From the NCBI GenBank assembly GCA_963792075.1, contig CAWBUW010000012.1, positions 124,001-188,000 of the forward strand: a stretch of DNA of 64,000 nt, written 5' to 3'. The notes beneath the pieces were generated by a model. That model did not search any database and had not been told where the DNA came from. It saw nothing but the letters and a program-made list of their open reading frames with translations. Position numbers and translations under genes: made by a program. Source of the stretch: CAWBUW01 sp963792075 (GTDB lineage: Bacteria > Chloroflexota > Anaerolineae > Anaerolineales > UBA4823). Of this stretch, positions 1-10,216 are shown piece after piece (the first letter of the stretch is position 1; each line of letters begins with the position of its first letter).

Positions 1-749
1 TCTGGCTGGAAGCCTGGTATGACCTGGAAGCGTTGACCTCCCTGGCGAACCTGGCTTACTTAAATCCGGATTATTCTTTTCCTGAAATCGTGACTGGCGC
101 GGAGCCTGTCTTCCAGGCGAATGCAACCGGTCACCCGCTGCTGCCCCCTGGCAGCCGAGTCTGCAACGACTTCACCCTAACCGGTCTGGGTGAGGTAATG
201 ATCATTACCGGTTCAAATATGGCCGGCAAAAGCACTTTCATCAAGACCATCGGGGTGAACCTATGCCTGGCTTATGCCGGCGGCCCGGTGAATGCTGCCA
301 GCTTGCGCACCCGGCCTTTCCGCCTGTACACCTGCATGCGCATCACCAATTCGCTCAGCGATGGCTTTTCTTATTTCTATGCTGAAGTGCGGCGGCTGAA
401 AGGCCTGCTGGATGCGCTCAATACACAGGCCGCACAGCCTGTGCTCTACCTGATCGATGAAATCTACCGCGGCACCAACAACCGCGAGCGCCTGATCGGC
501 AGCCGGTCGCTCGTGCGCAGCCTGGCTGGCGCGGCGGGGTGTGGGCTGATCGCGACCCACGATCTCGAACTGGCCCACCTGGCAGACACCAATCCCCTGG
601 TACTTAATTTCCATTTCCGCGACCAGGTGCAGGCAGGCCGGTTGATCTTTGATTATCACATCCGCCCTGGCCCTTGCACCACGTCGAATGCTCTGCGGAT
701 CATGGCCTTGGAGGGTCTGCCCACAGAGGATAAGGAAGATTTGGGGTGA
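1..749 (+). CDS. MutS-family DNA mismatch repair ATPase, C-terminal part
   Basis: The frame is open from the first bases, so the N-terminal part lies outside the window. What is visible is the ABC-type ATPase domain of the MutS family: Walker A GSNMAGKST near base 215, the MutS-type STFIKT continuation, and Walker B LYLIDEI followed by RGTNNRER near base 450, then the ATHD switch region near base 555. In this family ATP binding drives a sliding clamp on DNA. The sequence before the ATPase (GHPLLPPGSRVCNDF) resembles the shorter MutS-like proteins of unknown duty rather than canonical MutS, so a role in mismatch repair itself is not certain. It ends 3 bases before the convergent phosphoesterase gene. 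Confidence 0.85.
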   Translation, partial: WLEAWYDLEALTSLANLAYLNPDYSFPEIVTGAEPVFQANATGHPLLPPGSRVCNDFTLTGLGEVMIITGSNMAGKSTFIKTIGVNLCLAYAGGPVNAASLRTRPFRLYTCMRITNSLSDGFSYFYAEVRRLKGLLDALNTQAAQPVLYLIDEIYRGTNNRERLIGSRSLVRSLAGAAGCGLIATHDLELAHLADTNPLVLNFHFRDQVQAGRLIFDYHIRPGPCTTSNALRIMALEGLPTEDKEDLG

Positions 750-752
750 TCT

Positions 753-2294
753 TTACGGCTGGGTGATAAAGTTCCAGGTAGCGCTTTTAGTTTGAAACGA
801 ACCGTCACTGACCACGACGTACCATTCGTAATTCGCACCTGGAACCAGATCAGACCAAACCACTTGAGCCAGCGAGCCAGAAGTCACTGTCACTGACCCG
901 ATCACATCAAATGGGGCAAGCGCTTCCATCGGAAAATCCAAAGTGAAACGGCTGTCGGCGTCATTTTCGAATTCATCCAGGCTGGGCGAATAGGTAAAAA
1001 CCTCGATCTGGCCTTCGGCAGGCTCAAATACAAGGTAACGCAGCCAGCCATCTCCGCCATTGCTGCGAGTCTGGTAATCCTGTGCCATCTGGTAGACCGG
1101 TTCACCGCAAACATTCATGTCTGTGCGGCGCGCTTCACCTGGGTAGTGGCCATTCAACACCATCAGCACATTACAATTCGGGTAGACCAACTGCTGCCAG
1201 ACGGTTTCAGCGCTATTTTGTCCCGGTTCATTAATGTACGGTACGGAAGGCCTCTCACCACCGGCATCGATAAATGCGTGAGTGGTAATCACCGCATGGC
1301 GCTCAGGGAAAGCCTGCAGCAGCGCATTCGCCCATTCAATAACGACCTGGGGGGAATCGATTTCCAGGTTGATAAAAATGAAATCAATGGTCCCAACTGA
1401 AAAAAGCTGATAATTATCCAGGTTCTGACGATCCTCTCCAAAATCTGGAATACCATCGGTAGGATCGCCCAGGTAACCGCCATACCAATCATCGGCCTGA
1501 TAGCGGTCCGGCGGGAAATACCGCATGTAATCGCCATAGTCCTCTGTCCGATCATGATTGCCAGGGATGACCCCGTAACGCACGCCGCCCTGCTCTAAGA
1601 TCAAAAAAGCCGGGTCGATGCGCAGCCATTCACCCTCGACGTTGCCATGTTCCGTGATGTCGCCCAGGTGGCTGACGAACTGGATACTCAAACTGTTCTG
1701 GTGGCCGACAATCCAATTCATTTGGGCTTTAAAAAGCTCTGCCACGGCGTCAGACAAAGAATAAACCTGAGTATCCGGTAGGATCACAAAGGTGAATGGA
1801 TTCTCTGCCACCACCGTCACCGGCCGCCCATAGAACGTCACATTCAGATCTTGCCCGTTGACATCGTTTACTGCCACCTGGAGCGGCAGCGTTGCAGCAG
1901 CATCTGTCTCCCCCATCAACGGAGCGACCAGGGCCGGCTTATCGGGTGGGATCGGCGTAACGCCCAGGGAGAGGGCAAAGTCACTTTCCGCCGGGGTCAC
2001 CGCGCGGGAAGAAACCACCAGGGCGAACCACAAAGTGTAGTTTTCTGGTCTCACGCCTGGACTGGCTAAAGCAGTCGGGGTAAACGCGGCAGGTGGGGAT
2101 TGTGGCAGCGTTGGAGTACCCGCATAATCTGGCGCTTCAGTGGGTGTGGATGATTCCACCCCAGCAGAACGGGTGAACCGGTCCAGCCACCTGGTATTGC
2201 GATCCGAATTCCAAGCCCAAAGCAAAACCAGCCCAATCCCAAAGATGAGAAAAAGCGCCAGGACCAACAAAGATATGCCTTTTAGGCTCTTCAT
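753..2294 (-). CDS. Membrane-anchored or secreted calcineurin-like metallophosphoesterase
   Basis: About 513 residues. An N-terminal hydrophobic segment (about residues 5-28) acts as signal or anchor, followed by a Ser/Thr/Pro-rich linker. The phosphoesterase domain shows metal-binding motifs in order: ILPDTQ, SHLGDITEHGN, GVIPGNHD, TTHAF and NGHYPGEARR. The last motif has lost the second His of the usual GHxH, which may change metal binding. The C-terminus (about the last 60 residues) looks like a fibronectin type III domain. The substrate cannot be predicted. The start at MKSLKG is preferred because the signal segment begins there; TTG/ATG codons up to 33 bases upstream are possible and no strong ribosome binding site decides. 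Confidence 0.8.
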   Translation of the reverse strand: MKSLKGISLLVLALFLIFGIGLVLLWAWNSDRNTRWLDRFTRSAGVESSTPTEAPDYAGTPTLPQSPPAAFTPTALASPGVRPENYTLWFALVVSSRAVTPAESDFALSLGVTPIPPDKPALVAPLMGETDAAATLPLQVAVNDVNGQDLNVTFYGRPVTVVAENPFTFVILPDTQVYSLSDAVAELFKAQMNWIVGHQNSLSIQFVSHLGDITEHGNVEGEWLRIDPAFLILEQGGVRYGVIPGNHDRTEDYGDYMRYFPPDRYQADDWYGGYLGDPTDGIPDFGEDRQNLDNYQLFSVGTIDFIFINLEIDSPQVVIEWANALLQAFPERHAVITTHAFIDAGGERPSVPYINEPGQNSAETVWQQLVYPNCNVLMVLNGHYPGEARRTDMNVCGEPVYQMAQDYQTRSNGGDGWLRYLVFEPAEGQIEVFTYSPSLDEFENDADSRFTLDFPMEALAPFDVIGSVTVTSGSLAQVVWSDLVPGANYEWYVVVSDGSFQTKSATWNFITQP

Positions 2295-2319
2295 TATCTC
2301 AAATTCTAACATACCCTTC

Positions 2320-2409
2320 GGGAGCACTCAAAAGTTGTTGTAAAAGGGGGTTGTGTGCGGGCGGCGTGCGCCGCCCGCACACAACCCCCTAACAACCTTT
2401 TAATGCACC
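2320..2409. repeat. Palindromic element, group 1, copy 1
   Basis: A perfect 21-bp stem (2345-2365 with 2370-2390) with loop GTGC, built on the core GCGGGCGGC. Left flank GGGAGCACTC plus AAAAGTTGTTG and right flank AACAACCTTTTA plus ATGCACC form an imperfect outer inverted repeat. The same arms and flanks recur at 28804-28893. It lies between two divergent genes, so it is not simply a terminator for either. Confidence 0.85.
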
Positions 2410-2420
2410 TACCCTTCCTA

Positions 2421-2472
2421 TTGACACCTGAGATTATCCGGAATATACTCCGCTTTGTAAGTCCAATGGACT
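2421..2472 (+). promoter_or_regulatory. Promoter and candidate operator of the ROK regulator gene
   Basis: TTGACA (2421-2426), a 17-bp spacer and TATACT (2444-2449) form a near-consensus housekeeping promoter. Just downstream, at 2460-2472, lies the 13-bp palindrome AGTCCAATGGACT, placed where a repressor would block initiation. Autoregulation by the ROK protein is an inference. A GGAAGG ribosome binding site at 2491-2496 precedes the ATG at 2506. Confidence 0.7.
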
Positions 2473-2505
2473 AACTAAACAATTTGCTAAGGAAGGAACC
2501 GCCCA

Positions 2506-3666
2506 ATGCAAAAAGCCACCCAGCAGCAAACCAAAATACATAACCGCAACCTGGTACTCAAAACCCTCTTCGCCCGGCCCACCACCAGCCGCGCCCAGAT
2601 CGCTCGCGCTACCGGGCTCACGCGTACCACTGTCTCCGATACAATCGCCGAGTTAATTACAGAAGGGTTGGTGCAAGAAATGGGCCCAGGTGCATCCCGA
2701 GGTGGGAAAACTCCTATCCTGCTCAGCCTGGCCGCAAACTCACGCTACCTGGTAGGGCTCGATCTTGCCCGCCACCATTTCCGCGGCGCGATCATTGATC
2801 TGCGCGGCCAGATTCGAAAAACGGTCACCCTTTCGGTGAAAGAACGCCGCGGGGAGGAAGCCTTGAATTTAGTCTACACGATCCTCGACCAATTGATCGG
2901 CAATGCCGGGCAGCCTATCATTGGCATTGGTGTGGGGACTCCCGGCCTGGTGGATACGGACCAGGGAATAGTCGTGAATGCAGTCAATCTCGGCTGGGAG
3001 GATCTACCCCTGGCCTCCTTACTTCAGGAGCGCTATCACCTGCCTGTCCGCGTGCTCAATGACAGCCAGGCCGCCGCGGTGGGCGAATATGCCCACGGCG
3101 CGGATTATGCATCTGACAGCAGCCTGGTGGTGATCAACGCGCGCCAGGGGTTAGGCGCTGGGATCATTATCAACGGCCACCTCTTCTACGGCGACGGAGG
3201 CGGCGCGGGGGAGATCGGTCATGTGGTGGTGGAGCCCAATGGTCTGCCCTGCCGCTGCGGCAACCGCGGCTGCCTGGAAACGGTCGCCTCAGTACGCGCC
3301 ATTCAGCAGCGACTGGAGGCCCTCACCGGCCAACCCTGGACATTAGAAAAAGCTGAACAGGCATTTGCTGCCGGTGAGCCCGCAGTTCGCCAGGTTGTAC
3401 TTGAAGCTGGGGAGACTTTAGGCCGGGCCATCGCTGGCCTGGTGGGCATCCTCAATATTCACGAGATTGTCTTGACCGGTGACATGGTTCATTTTGGCAG
3501 TCCCTGGCTGGAGGCTGTGCAAAGTGCGCTGGCGCAAACTATTTTTCCCCATCTGGTGCAGGAAACGCATGTCGGCATTGGCCGCCTCGGTGAAGACGGT
3601 ATCTTGCTGGGTTCCGCCGCTCTGCTTGCTCAGAATTATGAGCTGTTATTCACACATACATCTTGA
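2506..3666 (+). CDS. ROK family transcriptional regulator
   Basis: 386 residues, the usual length of NagC/XylR-type ROK repressors. An N-terminal MarR-like helix-turn-helix (about residues 17-65, TSRAQIARATGLTRTTVSD) is followed by the ROK sugar-kinase-like fold: phosphate-binding loop VGLDLARHHFRGAIID near residue 82, and the ROK zinc signature CRCGNRGCLE near residue 250. ROK repressors bind a sugar or sugar phosphate to release DNA. A second ROK-like gene follows after 23 bases, probably co-transcribed. The effector is unknown. Confidence 0.9.
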   Translation: MQKATQQQTKIHNRNLVLKTLFARPTTSRAQIARATGLTRTTVSDTIAELITEGLVQEMGPGASRGGKTPILLSLAANSRYLVGLDLARHHFRGAIIDLRGQIRKTVTLSVKERRGEEALNLVYTILDQLIGNAGQPIIGIGVGTPGLVDTDQGIVVNAVNLGWEDLPLASLLQERYHLPVRVLNDSQAAAVGEYAHGADYASDSSLVVINARQGLGAGIIINGHLFYGDGGGAGEIGHVVVEPNGLPCRCGNRGCLETVASVRAIQQRLEALTGQPWTLEKAEQAFAAGEPAVRQVVLEAGETLGRAIAGLVGILNIHEIVLTGDMVHFGSPWLEAVQSALAQTIFPHLVQETHVGIGRLGEDGILLGSAALLAQNYELLFTHTS

Positions 3667-3689
3667 ACTTATAATTCGGAGGATCCCCC

Positions 3690-5078
3690 ATGACTGCAAC
3701 CTTTTCGACCATCGAGCCAAAATTCATTCCACCCCTCGAACCAGAATTCCGCCCCTCTTCACTGGCAAACCGGGTTTTCCGCCAGCAGGTGGCTGCGGTA
3801 GGGGTGCCGTTAACCCTTGCGCTGGAGCGTGAGAACGGTCAGGTTTCGCGTTTCGAGACCCTGGTTTTCCCGGATGGGCACCCCCAGTCTGCAGCTAACC
3901 TACCCTACGTGGAGCGCCTGGTTAAATTCCTGCTCTGGGCGCGGGGTGGTTTCCGTATCTATGTCGGCGGGCCGCGCAGCATCGGCGAGCACATCCGCCA
4001 GGTGTATGCAGCAAACGGCGAACGCCAATTTGATCATCAATTTATGGGTGAGCAGGTCTACGAGCAGCCTTTCTCGGTCATGGCCTGCGATCCTGGCGAA
4101 GTGCCGCCGGCGCATGAAAGCGGGAAGCCGCTCGGCCGCCACCTGCAAGGTTACCGGATCGGCTTTGACCTGGGCGCCTCCGACCGCAAAGTGAGCGCGG
4201 TCATTGATGGCATCGCGGTCTATTCAGAGGAAGTAGTTTGGGAGCCACGCAAGCAAACCGATCCGGAGTATCACTACCGTGAGCTGATGACTGCTATCCA
4301 GACCGCAGCCGCGAAAATGCCGCGTTTGGATGCGATCGGCGGCAGCTCGGCCGGCATTATCATCGACAATCGACCGATGGTTGCCTCCCTCTTCCGCGGA
4401 ATCCCTAAAGAACGTTTTGGAGAGATCAAAGACCTGTTCTTGCGCATCCAGCGCGAATTAAAAGTGCCTTTGGAAGTGCTCAACGATGGCGATGTCACCG
4501 CCCTGGCAGGCTCCATGTCCCTTGAAGATAATGGTGTGCTGGGCATCGCCATGGGCTCCAGCGAGGCGGTGGGCTACGTGGACATGCACGGCAATATCCT
4601 CGGCTGGTTGAACGAGCTGGCCTTTGCGCCCGTGGATTACAACCCTGCCGGGCCACGCGATGAATGGTCGCAGGATGTAGGTGTAGGTTCGCAATATTTT
4701 TCCCAGCAGTGTGTTTTCCGCCTAGCGCCGCGTGCGAGCATCGAATTACCCACAGGTGCAACAGACGCGGAAAAACTGAAGTTTGTGCAAGCCAGGTTGG
4801 AGGCCGGGGATGCGGGCGCACTGAAAATCTGGCAGAGCATGGGTGTATATTTGGGCTATGCCCTGGCGCATTACGCCGAATTTTACAATATTCACCACGT
4901 GCTCATCCTGGGACGCTGCACCTCGGGTCGGGGTGGGGATATTATCTTAAATGGCGCGGGAGAAGTGCTGCGCGTCGAGTTCCCCGAGCTGGCAGATTCG
5001 ATCCACGTGCAGCTCCCCGACGAGCACAGCCGCCGCGTCGGCCAATCCATTGCCGCCGCCAGCCTGCCCGCGGCCTGA
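3690..5078 (+). CDS. ROK-like (ASKHA-fold) sugar-kinase-type protein
   Basis: 462 residues. The central part contains an ASKHA phosphate loop, IGFDLGASDRKVSAV near residue 155, and later conserved segments typical of ROK proteins (LNDGDVTALAG near residue 262, GIAMGSSEAVGY near residue 282). There is no helix-turn-helix and no CxCGxxGC zinc motif; the first 140 residues are not recognised. It could be a divergent sugar kinase or a non-catalytic sensor. A GGAGG ribosome binding site lies 7 bases before the ATG. It follows the ROK repressor closely, suggesting a two-gene operon. Confidence 0.6.
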   Translation: MTATFSTIEPKFIPPLEPEFRPSSLANRVFRQQVAAVGVPLTLALERENGQVSRFETLVFPDGHPQSAANLPYVERLVKFLLWARGGFRIYVGGPRSIGEHIRQVYAANGERQFDHQFMGEQVYEQPFSVMACDPGEVPPAHESGKPLGRHLQGYRIGFDLGASDRKVSAVIDGIAVYSEEVVWEPRKQTDPEYHYRELMTAIQTAAAKMPRLDAIGGSSAGIIIDNRPMVASLFRGIPKERFGEIKDLFLRIQRELKVPLEVLNDGDVTALAGSMSLEDNGVLGIAMGSSEAVGYVDMHGNILGWLNELAFAPVDYNPAGPRDEWSQDVGVGSQYFSQQCVFRLAPRASIELPTGATDAEKLKFVQARLEAGDAGALKIWQSMGVYLGYALAHYAEFYNIHHVLILGRCTSGRGGDIILNGAGEVLRVEFPELADSIHVQLPDEHSRRVGQSIAAASLPAA

Positions 5079-5107
5079 GAGGGCCGGTATGGAAATTCCT
5101 TTTCTTC

Positions 5108-6292
5108 CTACTCCCAGGTACGCAGGTCGCGGATGGCGGGTTCTCCGGCTGGCAACTCATCAGCGGTCACGATTTTAGCTACCAGATGGAATTTGGTCAT
5201 TTCTATGGCCGTTGAGGCCAGGCGTGCAGCCAGGTCTCCAGGCGCGGCATCACCAGGCACCACGTGCAAGAAGAGGAAATCTTTATGCTCCTGGCGGGAA
5301 ATCACTGCCTGCCAGCGGACCACTTCTGGGAAGCGGGACATCATGCTGCTCAACTGGCGCGGGTGTAAGAACATACCGCGTACCTTCACGGCATCCCCAA
5401 CCCGACCTTGCCAGCCCATCAGCCGCGGCGTAGTTCGGCCACAGGGACACGGCTCAGAATTCAAAGAGGAAAGATCCCCGGTGCCAAACCGCACCAGGGC
5501 GTAATCGGTGAGGTACAGGGTCACCACGATCTCGCCAGCCTGCCCATCGGAGAGCGGCAGACCGGTGGTCAGGTCACAAACCTGCACCAGGGCATCCTCA
5601 GGCAGGTGCCAACCATTTTCACACTCGCACTCATAACCCAGGTTGCCGCACTCGGCAGTGCCGTAGCCCTGCCGCGCTACGGTCACGCCGTGCTCGTTCA
5701 GCCACTTGCGCAAAGAGGGCGGGAGCGGCTCAGCAGTGAAAAATGCTTTCTTGATCTCAAGCTGAACGCCCAACCCGGCGGCTTTTTCCAGCAGAGCCTT
5801 CAGATAAGAAGGTAATCCGGTATAGCCGTTGGCGTGCAGCGCATGCAGCGCCTGCACTTGCTGCTCCTGGTTGCCGATGCCGCCGGGGATCACAGCGCAG
5901 CCAATAGCCCACAGCCCTTCTTCGAACATTGCCCCGGCGGGAGTCAGGTGATACCCAAAGGCGTTTAGAACCACGTCCCCAGGCCCAAACCCGGCTGCTT
6001 TGAGGGCCGGCGCCCAGCGCCAGTAATCGGACTGGCGCGATTCCGGGTCATAGATCGGGCCAGGCGATTGGAAGATGCGCTTGAGCTGGCTTGGCTCACA
6101 AGCCAGGAAGCCCCCAAAGGGAGGGTTGGCGGCCTGGAACGCCGTCAGGTCGTCCTTCCGGATTACAGGCAGCGCGTTCAAATCTTCGATCGTATGGATG
6201 TTTGCAGGCAGAAGCGAGGCGGCTTGCAGGCGCGCCGCAAAACCGGGCGCATGTTCAGCAAGGTGGCGGACCAACCCTCCAATATCTTGCAT
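5108..6292 (-). CDS. Phenylacetate-CoA ligase-like AMP-forming acyl-CoA synthetase
   Basis: About 394 residues, close to PaaK length. These enzymes form an acyl-adenylate from a carboxylic acid and ATP, then the CoA thioester. Supporting segments: the N-terminal ENTMQDIGGLVRHLAEH region, YGTAECGNLGYEC in the middle and FGTGDLSSLNSEPCPCGR near the C-terminal domain, typical of PaaK-type ligases. The ATG at 6292 is chosen because GGAG lies 6 bases before it; ATG at 6304 has no such site. It is the last gene of the Liv-type transporter operon, directly after livF, so its substrate is probably the transported acid. Aromatic versus aliphatic substrate cannot be told. Confidence 0.82.
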   Translation of the reverse strand: MQDIGGLVRHLAEHAPGFAARLQAASLLPANIHTIEDLNALPVIRKDDLTAFQAANPPFGGFLACEPSQLKRIFQSPGPIYDPESRQSDYWRWAPALKAAGFGPGDVVLNAFGYHLTPAGAMFEEGLWAIGCAVIPGGIGNQEQQVQALHALHANGYTGLPSYLKALLEKAAGLGVQLEIKKAFFTAEPLPPSLRKWLNEHGVTVARQGYGTAECGNLGYECECENGWHLPEDALVQVCDLTTGLPLSDGQAGEIVVTLYLTDYALVRFGTGDLSSLNSEPCPCGRTTPRLMGWQGRVGDAVKVRGMFLHPRQLSSMMSRFPEVVRWQAVISRQEHKDFLFLHVVPGDAAPGDLAARLASTAIEMTKFHLVAKIVTADELPAGEPAIRDLRTWE

Positions 6293-6306
6293 TGTGTTCT
6301 CCATAA

Positions 6307-7098
<792 letters not shown>

Positions 7099-7122
7099 AG
7101 CGGCTCCTAAAGCCTGATTGGG

Positions 7123-7172
7123 GGCAGTTGGGGTTGTCCTAAAAGTAGCTTTTGGGGACAGCCCCAACTGCC
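7123..7172. repeat. Long interrupted hairpin between livK-type gene and livF
   Basis: GGCAGTTGGGG pairs with CCCCAACTGCC (11 bp) and, inside, TGTCC/GGACA and AAAAG/CTTTT continue the stem to a loop TAG. It lies in the operon between the solute-binding protein and livF, where such hairpins commonly stabilise the upstream message or reduce read-through. Confidence 0.6.
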
Positions 7173-7182
7173 AGGTATTTCC

Positions 7183-8394
7183 TTACGGCTTGGCCGTAAT
7201 AAAATCACTTAACTGAGCCCACTTGCCGCCGGTCACCTGATAGAGGCGCAGCGAGCTGTTGCCCTTATGACTGGTGGGCGAGAAAGAGATGGGGGAAGTG
7301 ATGCCCTGAGTGTCGAAGTTCTGGATCGTTTCCAGAGCGGCGCGGATGTTTTCGCCGGTCACCGGCTTGCCCGCGTCCAGAGTGCGTTTGATGCCTTCAC
7401 TCATCACCGCCATGGTCCACCAACCCTGGGTAAAGTGCAGGCCCTTTTCCGCCAGGCTGCTGCCGTTGGCTTTAAGCCACTTATCGGCTTCGTCATGCCC
7501 TGGTACGGGCGAGGAAGGCGGGGTGAACGGGATCGTACCGATCACGCCTTCTGCAGCATCCCCGGCCAGCTTGATGAAGTTCTCATCAGCCGCCCAGTTC
7601 AACGCGATCAGCTTCATCTTGGTGTCCAGGCCCTGGGCTTTGATATCCTTGGCCAGCACGGCGGCGGGGCTGGAGACGGTGTGCACAATCACATAGTTCG
7701 CTCCAAACGTCTGCATCTGAGCCAGCTCGGCCACGTAATCGGTAGCGCCCTTGGGCATAGGCAGGCTCATAAAGCCGGCGCCATTCTTCTCAGCAAAGGC
7801 TTTGGCATCTGCCACGGGGGCCTGGCCAAAGGGGCTGTCGTGATGGATCAGGGCGATATTGGGCGCGCCTGAGTTGCCGGCCTTTTTCCAATCATCCAGG
7901 GCCCAGGTGATACCGATGATGGCCTGGTCGGAATACGAGGTGCCGATCAGGAAGTTGTACGGCGCATCTGCCATGTTCAATAAGGCAGCCGAGTAAGAAG
8001 CAGACATGAACGGGATCTTATCTGCGGCGACTTTGGTGCGCAGCGCTTCGGTGTCGCCAGTGCCCCAGCCCATGAAGACGACCACGCCTTCGGTGACATA
8101 CTGTGTGTAAAGCTGCTCGGCCTGGTCGACCTTATAGCCATAGTCGGCAGAAGTCAGCTCGATCGGGTGGCCGTTGATGCCACCGTTGGCGTTTCTCCAT
8201 GCAACGTAGCCCTTCACGCCGTCGCCGTAGGGAGTGCCGACATCGGCTGTCGCGCCGGTAAGATCAAAAATGGCGCCGACTTTGATCGGTTCTTTGCTGG
8301 TCTGGTCGCTGCCCTTGCCGCCGCAGCCTGAAATCCCTAACACGATCGCCAGTATCAGGACCAACAGCGTATTGAGCAATCCTTTTTTAAACAT
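7183..8394 (-). CDS. Liv-type ABC transporter solute-binding lipoprotein
   Basis: About 403 residues. An N-terminal signal ends in the lipobox ISGC, so the mature protein is lipid-anchored outside the membrane. The body is a type I periplasmic-binding fold (IKVGAIFDLTGATADVG near residue 35; conserved IALIHHDSPFGQ and NYVIVHTVSS segments) as in LivJ/LivK and related binders for amides, urea and aromatic acids. Start at 8394 is set by AGGAGGAA directly upstream. It belongs to the livG-paaK operon; the ligand is unknown. Confidence 0.9.
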   Translation of the reverse strand: MFKKGLLNTLLVLILAIVLGISGCGGKGSDQTSKEPIKVGAIFDLTGATADVGTPYGDGVKGYVAWRNANGGINGHPIELTSADYGYKVDQAEQLYTQYVTEGVVVFMGWGTGDTEALRTKVAADKIPFMSASYSAALLNMADAPYNFLIGTSYSDQAIIGITWALDDWKKAGNSGAPNIALIHHDSPFGQAPVADAKAFAEKNGAGFMSLPMPKGATDYVAELAQMQTFGANYVIVHTVSSPAAVLAKDIKAQGLDTKMKLIALNWAADENFIKLAGDAAEGVIGTIPFTPPSSPVPGHDEADKWLKANGSSLAEKGLHFTQGWWTMAVMSEGIKRTLDAGKPVTGENIRAALETIQNFDTQGITSPISFSPTSHKGNSSLRLYQVTGGKWAQLSDFITAKP

Positions 8395-8446
8395 GGTTCC
8401 TTCCTCCTTTGGAAAATTGACACGGTTTATTTTTTCCAGCTCGCTC

Positions 8447-9115
8447 TTACCCAAAGAGACGGGGCTGGTATCGCACGGTAGTTTGCATGGTAACGATGGA
8501 CACGTTATTCTTTTCTAAGATTTGTTTGAGCAGGGTAGGATTTGCTCCACTTTCCCGGATGGTCACCTCCCGATGTTGATTGGTATGCACACGTGAAGTT
8601 GTGATCGCCAGGATATTGCCTCCGGCCTCAGCGACGCAGGCAGTTACCCTGGCCAATTCGCCTACTTTTTCTGCCACGGTTACCACCAGACGGGTGCCGC
8701 TTTCTTCGCCCCCCAACACTTCGACAAGCGACTTAAAGATATCCGTCTCGGTAATAATCCCCAGCAAATTCTTCCCCTCCATTACCGGCAGACAGCCAAT
8801 GCGCCGGTCGATCATGATACGAGCCGCTTCTTCCATAGGGCAGTCGCCTTCCACGGTGACAACCGGATGGGTCATGATCTGCCGCACGCGCAGATGCTCC
8901 AGCAGCGTATACATCTCGTAAACGCTGAGCGTGCTGGCGGGGGAGGGTTGGTTCGAGAGCAGATCTTTTTCCACCACGATGCCAATCAAAGTTCCATGTT
9001 CCACCACCGGCAGGCGGCGGATCTTATGCCGCCGCAGCAGGTTGGTCGCTTCCGGATAGGTGGTGTCGGCAGTGATGGTAATAGGATTAATGGTCATATG
9101 GTTGCGAACGATCAT
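8447..9115 (-). CDS. CBS-pair and ACT domain protein
   Basis: About 222 residues. Two CBS repeats (about residues 1-60 and 75-135; RNHMTINPITI, LPVVEHGTLIGIV, RQIMTHPVVTV and LPVMEGKNLLGII) are followed by an ACT-like domain (RLVVTVAEKVGELARVTACV, then AITTSR). CBS pairs usually bind adenine nucleotides and ACT domains bind amino acids or similar ligands, so it is a likely small-molecule sensor, AcuB-like in layout. It sits between livM and the binding protein, so it may tune transport or CoA ligase activity. GGAGG lies 5 bases before the ATG at 9115. Confidence 0.85.
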   Translation of the reverse strand: MIVRNHMTINPITITADTTYPEATNLLRRHKIRRLPVVEHGTLIGIVVEKDLLSNQPSPASTLSVYEMYTLLEHLRVRQIMTHPVVTVEGDCPMEEAARIMIDRRIGCLPVMEGKNLLGIITETDIFKSLVEVLGGEESGTRLVVTVAEKVGELARVTACVAEAGGNILAITTSRVHTNQHREVTIRESGANPTLLKQILEKNNVSIVTMQTTVRYQPRLFG

Positions 9116-9135
9116 TTCAGCCTCCAATCCAAGGA

Positions 9136-10179
9136 CTAATAACTAAACGGCCACAGCCGGAAGTAATCTTTCAAATTCTTCCACATTTTGTTCAGCCCTT
9201 CAGGTTCGAAGATCAAGAACAGGATGATGACAATGCCAAATGCAGCCTGCTGGATGAACGGAATGATCGCCTCGATGAAGGGGAAGCCGGTTTTCAATGC
9301 ACGCCCGATATTGGTCAGGATGGCGGGCAGCAAGGTCATAAAAGTGGCGCCAAAGAAGGAACCCTGCAGCGAGCCCAACCCACCGATGATGATCATGGCC
9401 AGGTACAACACCGAAACATCTACCGTAAACCGCTCCCAGGTGACGATGCTGCGGTAATGAGCGGTCAGCGCGCCGGCCAGGCCCACGAAGAAGGATGAAA
9501 TGGCGAACGCCAGCAGCTTGTAGCGGAAACGGTCCACACCCATCACCTCGGCGGCAATATCCTGGTCGCGGATAGCCACAAACGCCCGCCCATAGTGAGA
9601 GCGGAAGAGGTTTACCGTGGCCAGGGCGGTCAGTCCGGCCAGGCCCCAAATGATCCAGTAGAAGCGGAAATCTGTGTTCATCTGCACGCCAAACAGCGTG
9701 GGGTTTGGCACCACCAGGGCGTCGACGCCGCCGGTCAGTCCCTTCCAGTGCGTCACCGCCCACAAAATGATTTCCTGCGCGGCCAGCGTGGCAATCGCCA
9801 GGTAGAGACCTTTCAAGCGCAAAGAAGGGAGGCCGAAGATGCCTCCCACCAGAGCGGTAAACAAACAGGCCACCAGCGTAGACAAATACCAGGGCATCCC
9901 AAAACGGGCAGTGAGGATGCCGGCAGTATAGGCGCCGACTGCCAGGAAACCACCTTGCCCCAGGCTGATCTGGCCGGTGTATCCAACCAGGATATTCAGG
10001 CCAATAGCGCCAATAGTAGCAATTCCCACCTGGTTCGCCAGAGTCAGGGTATAACGAGAGGCAAAGAAGGGGAAAACTACCATTACGATGAGAAACAAGA
10101 CAATACGGATCTTCTGCAGATGCGTGCGGCGCAGAGCCATATCGGCCTGGTATGTGCTGTGGAAAATCCCTGATTCCAT
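9136..10179 (-). CDS. livM: Branched-chain amino acid type ABC transporter permease LivM
   Basis: 347 residues with about ten hydrophobic segments. Recognised by LivM features such as GLNILVGYTGQISLGQGGF near residue 58 and the conserved loop LVAIRDQDIAAEVMGV near residue 208 (family form: AIRENEIAAEAMGI). It forms half of the channel with LivH. AGGAGAG lies just upstream of the ATG at 10179. Gap to livH upstream is 37 bases. Confidence 0.92.
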   Translation of the reverse strand: MESGIFHSTYQADMALRRTHLQKIRIVLFLIVMVVFPFFASRYTLTLANQVGIATIGAIGLNILVGYTGQISLGQGGFLAVGAYTAGILTARFGMPWYLSTLVACLFTALVGGIFGLPSLRLKGLYLAIATLAAQEIILWAVTHWKGLTGGVDALVVPNPTLFGVQMNTDFRFYWIIWGLAGLTALATVNLFRSHYGRAFVAIRDQDIAAEVMGVDRFRYKLLAFAISSFFVGLAGALTAHYRSIVTWERFTVDVSVLYLAMIIIGGLGSLQGSFFGATFMTLLPAILTNIGRALKTGFPFIEAIIPFIQQAAFGIVIILFLIFEPEGLNKMWKNLKDYFRLWPFSY

Positions 10180-10216
10180 GTATACTCTCCTGCTTTATAC
10201 GTGCGCCCGGAACCGG

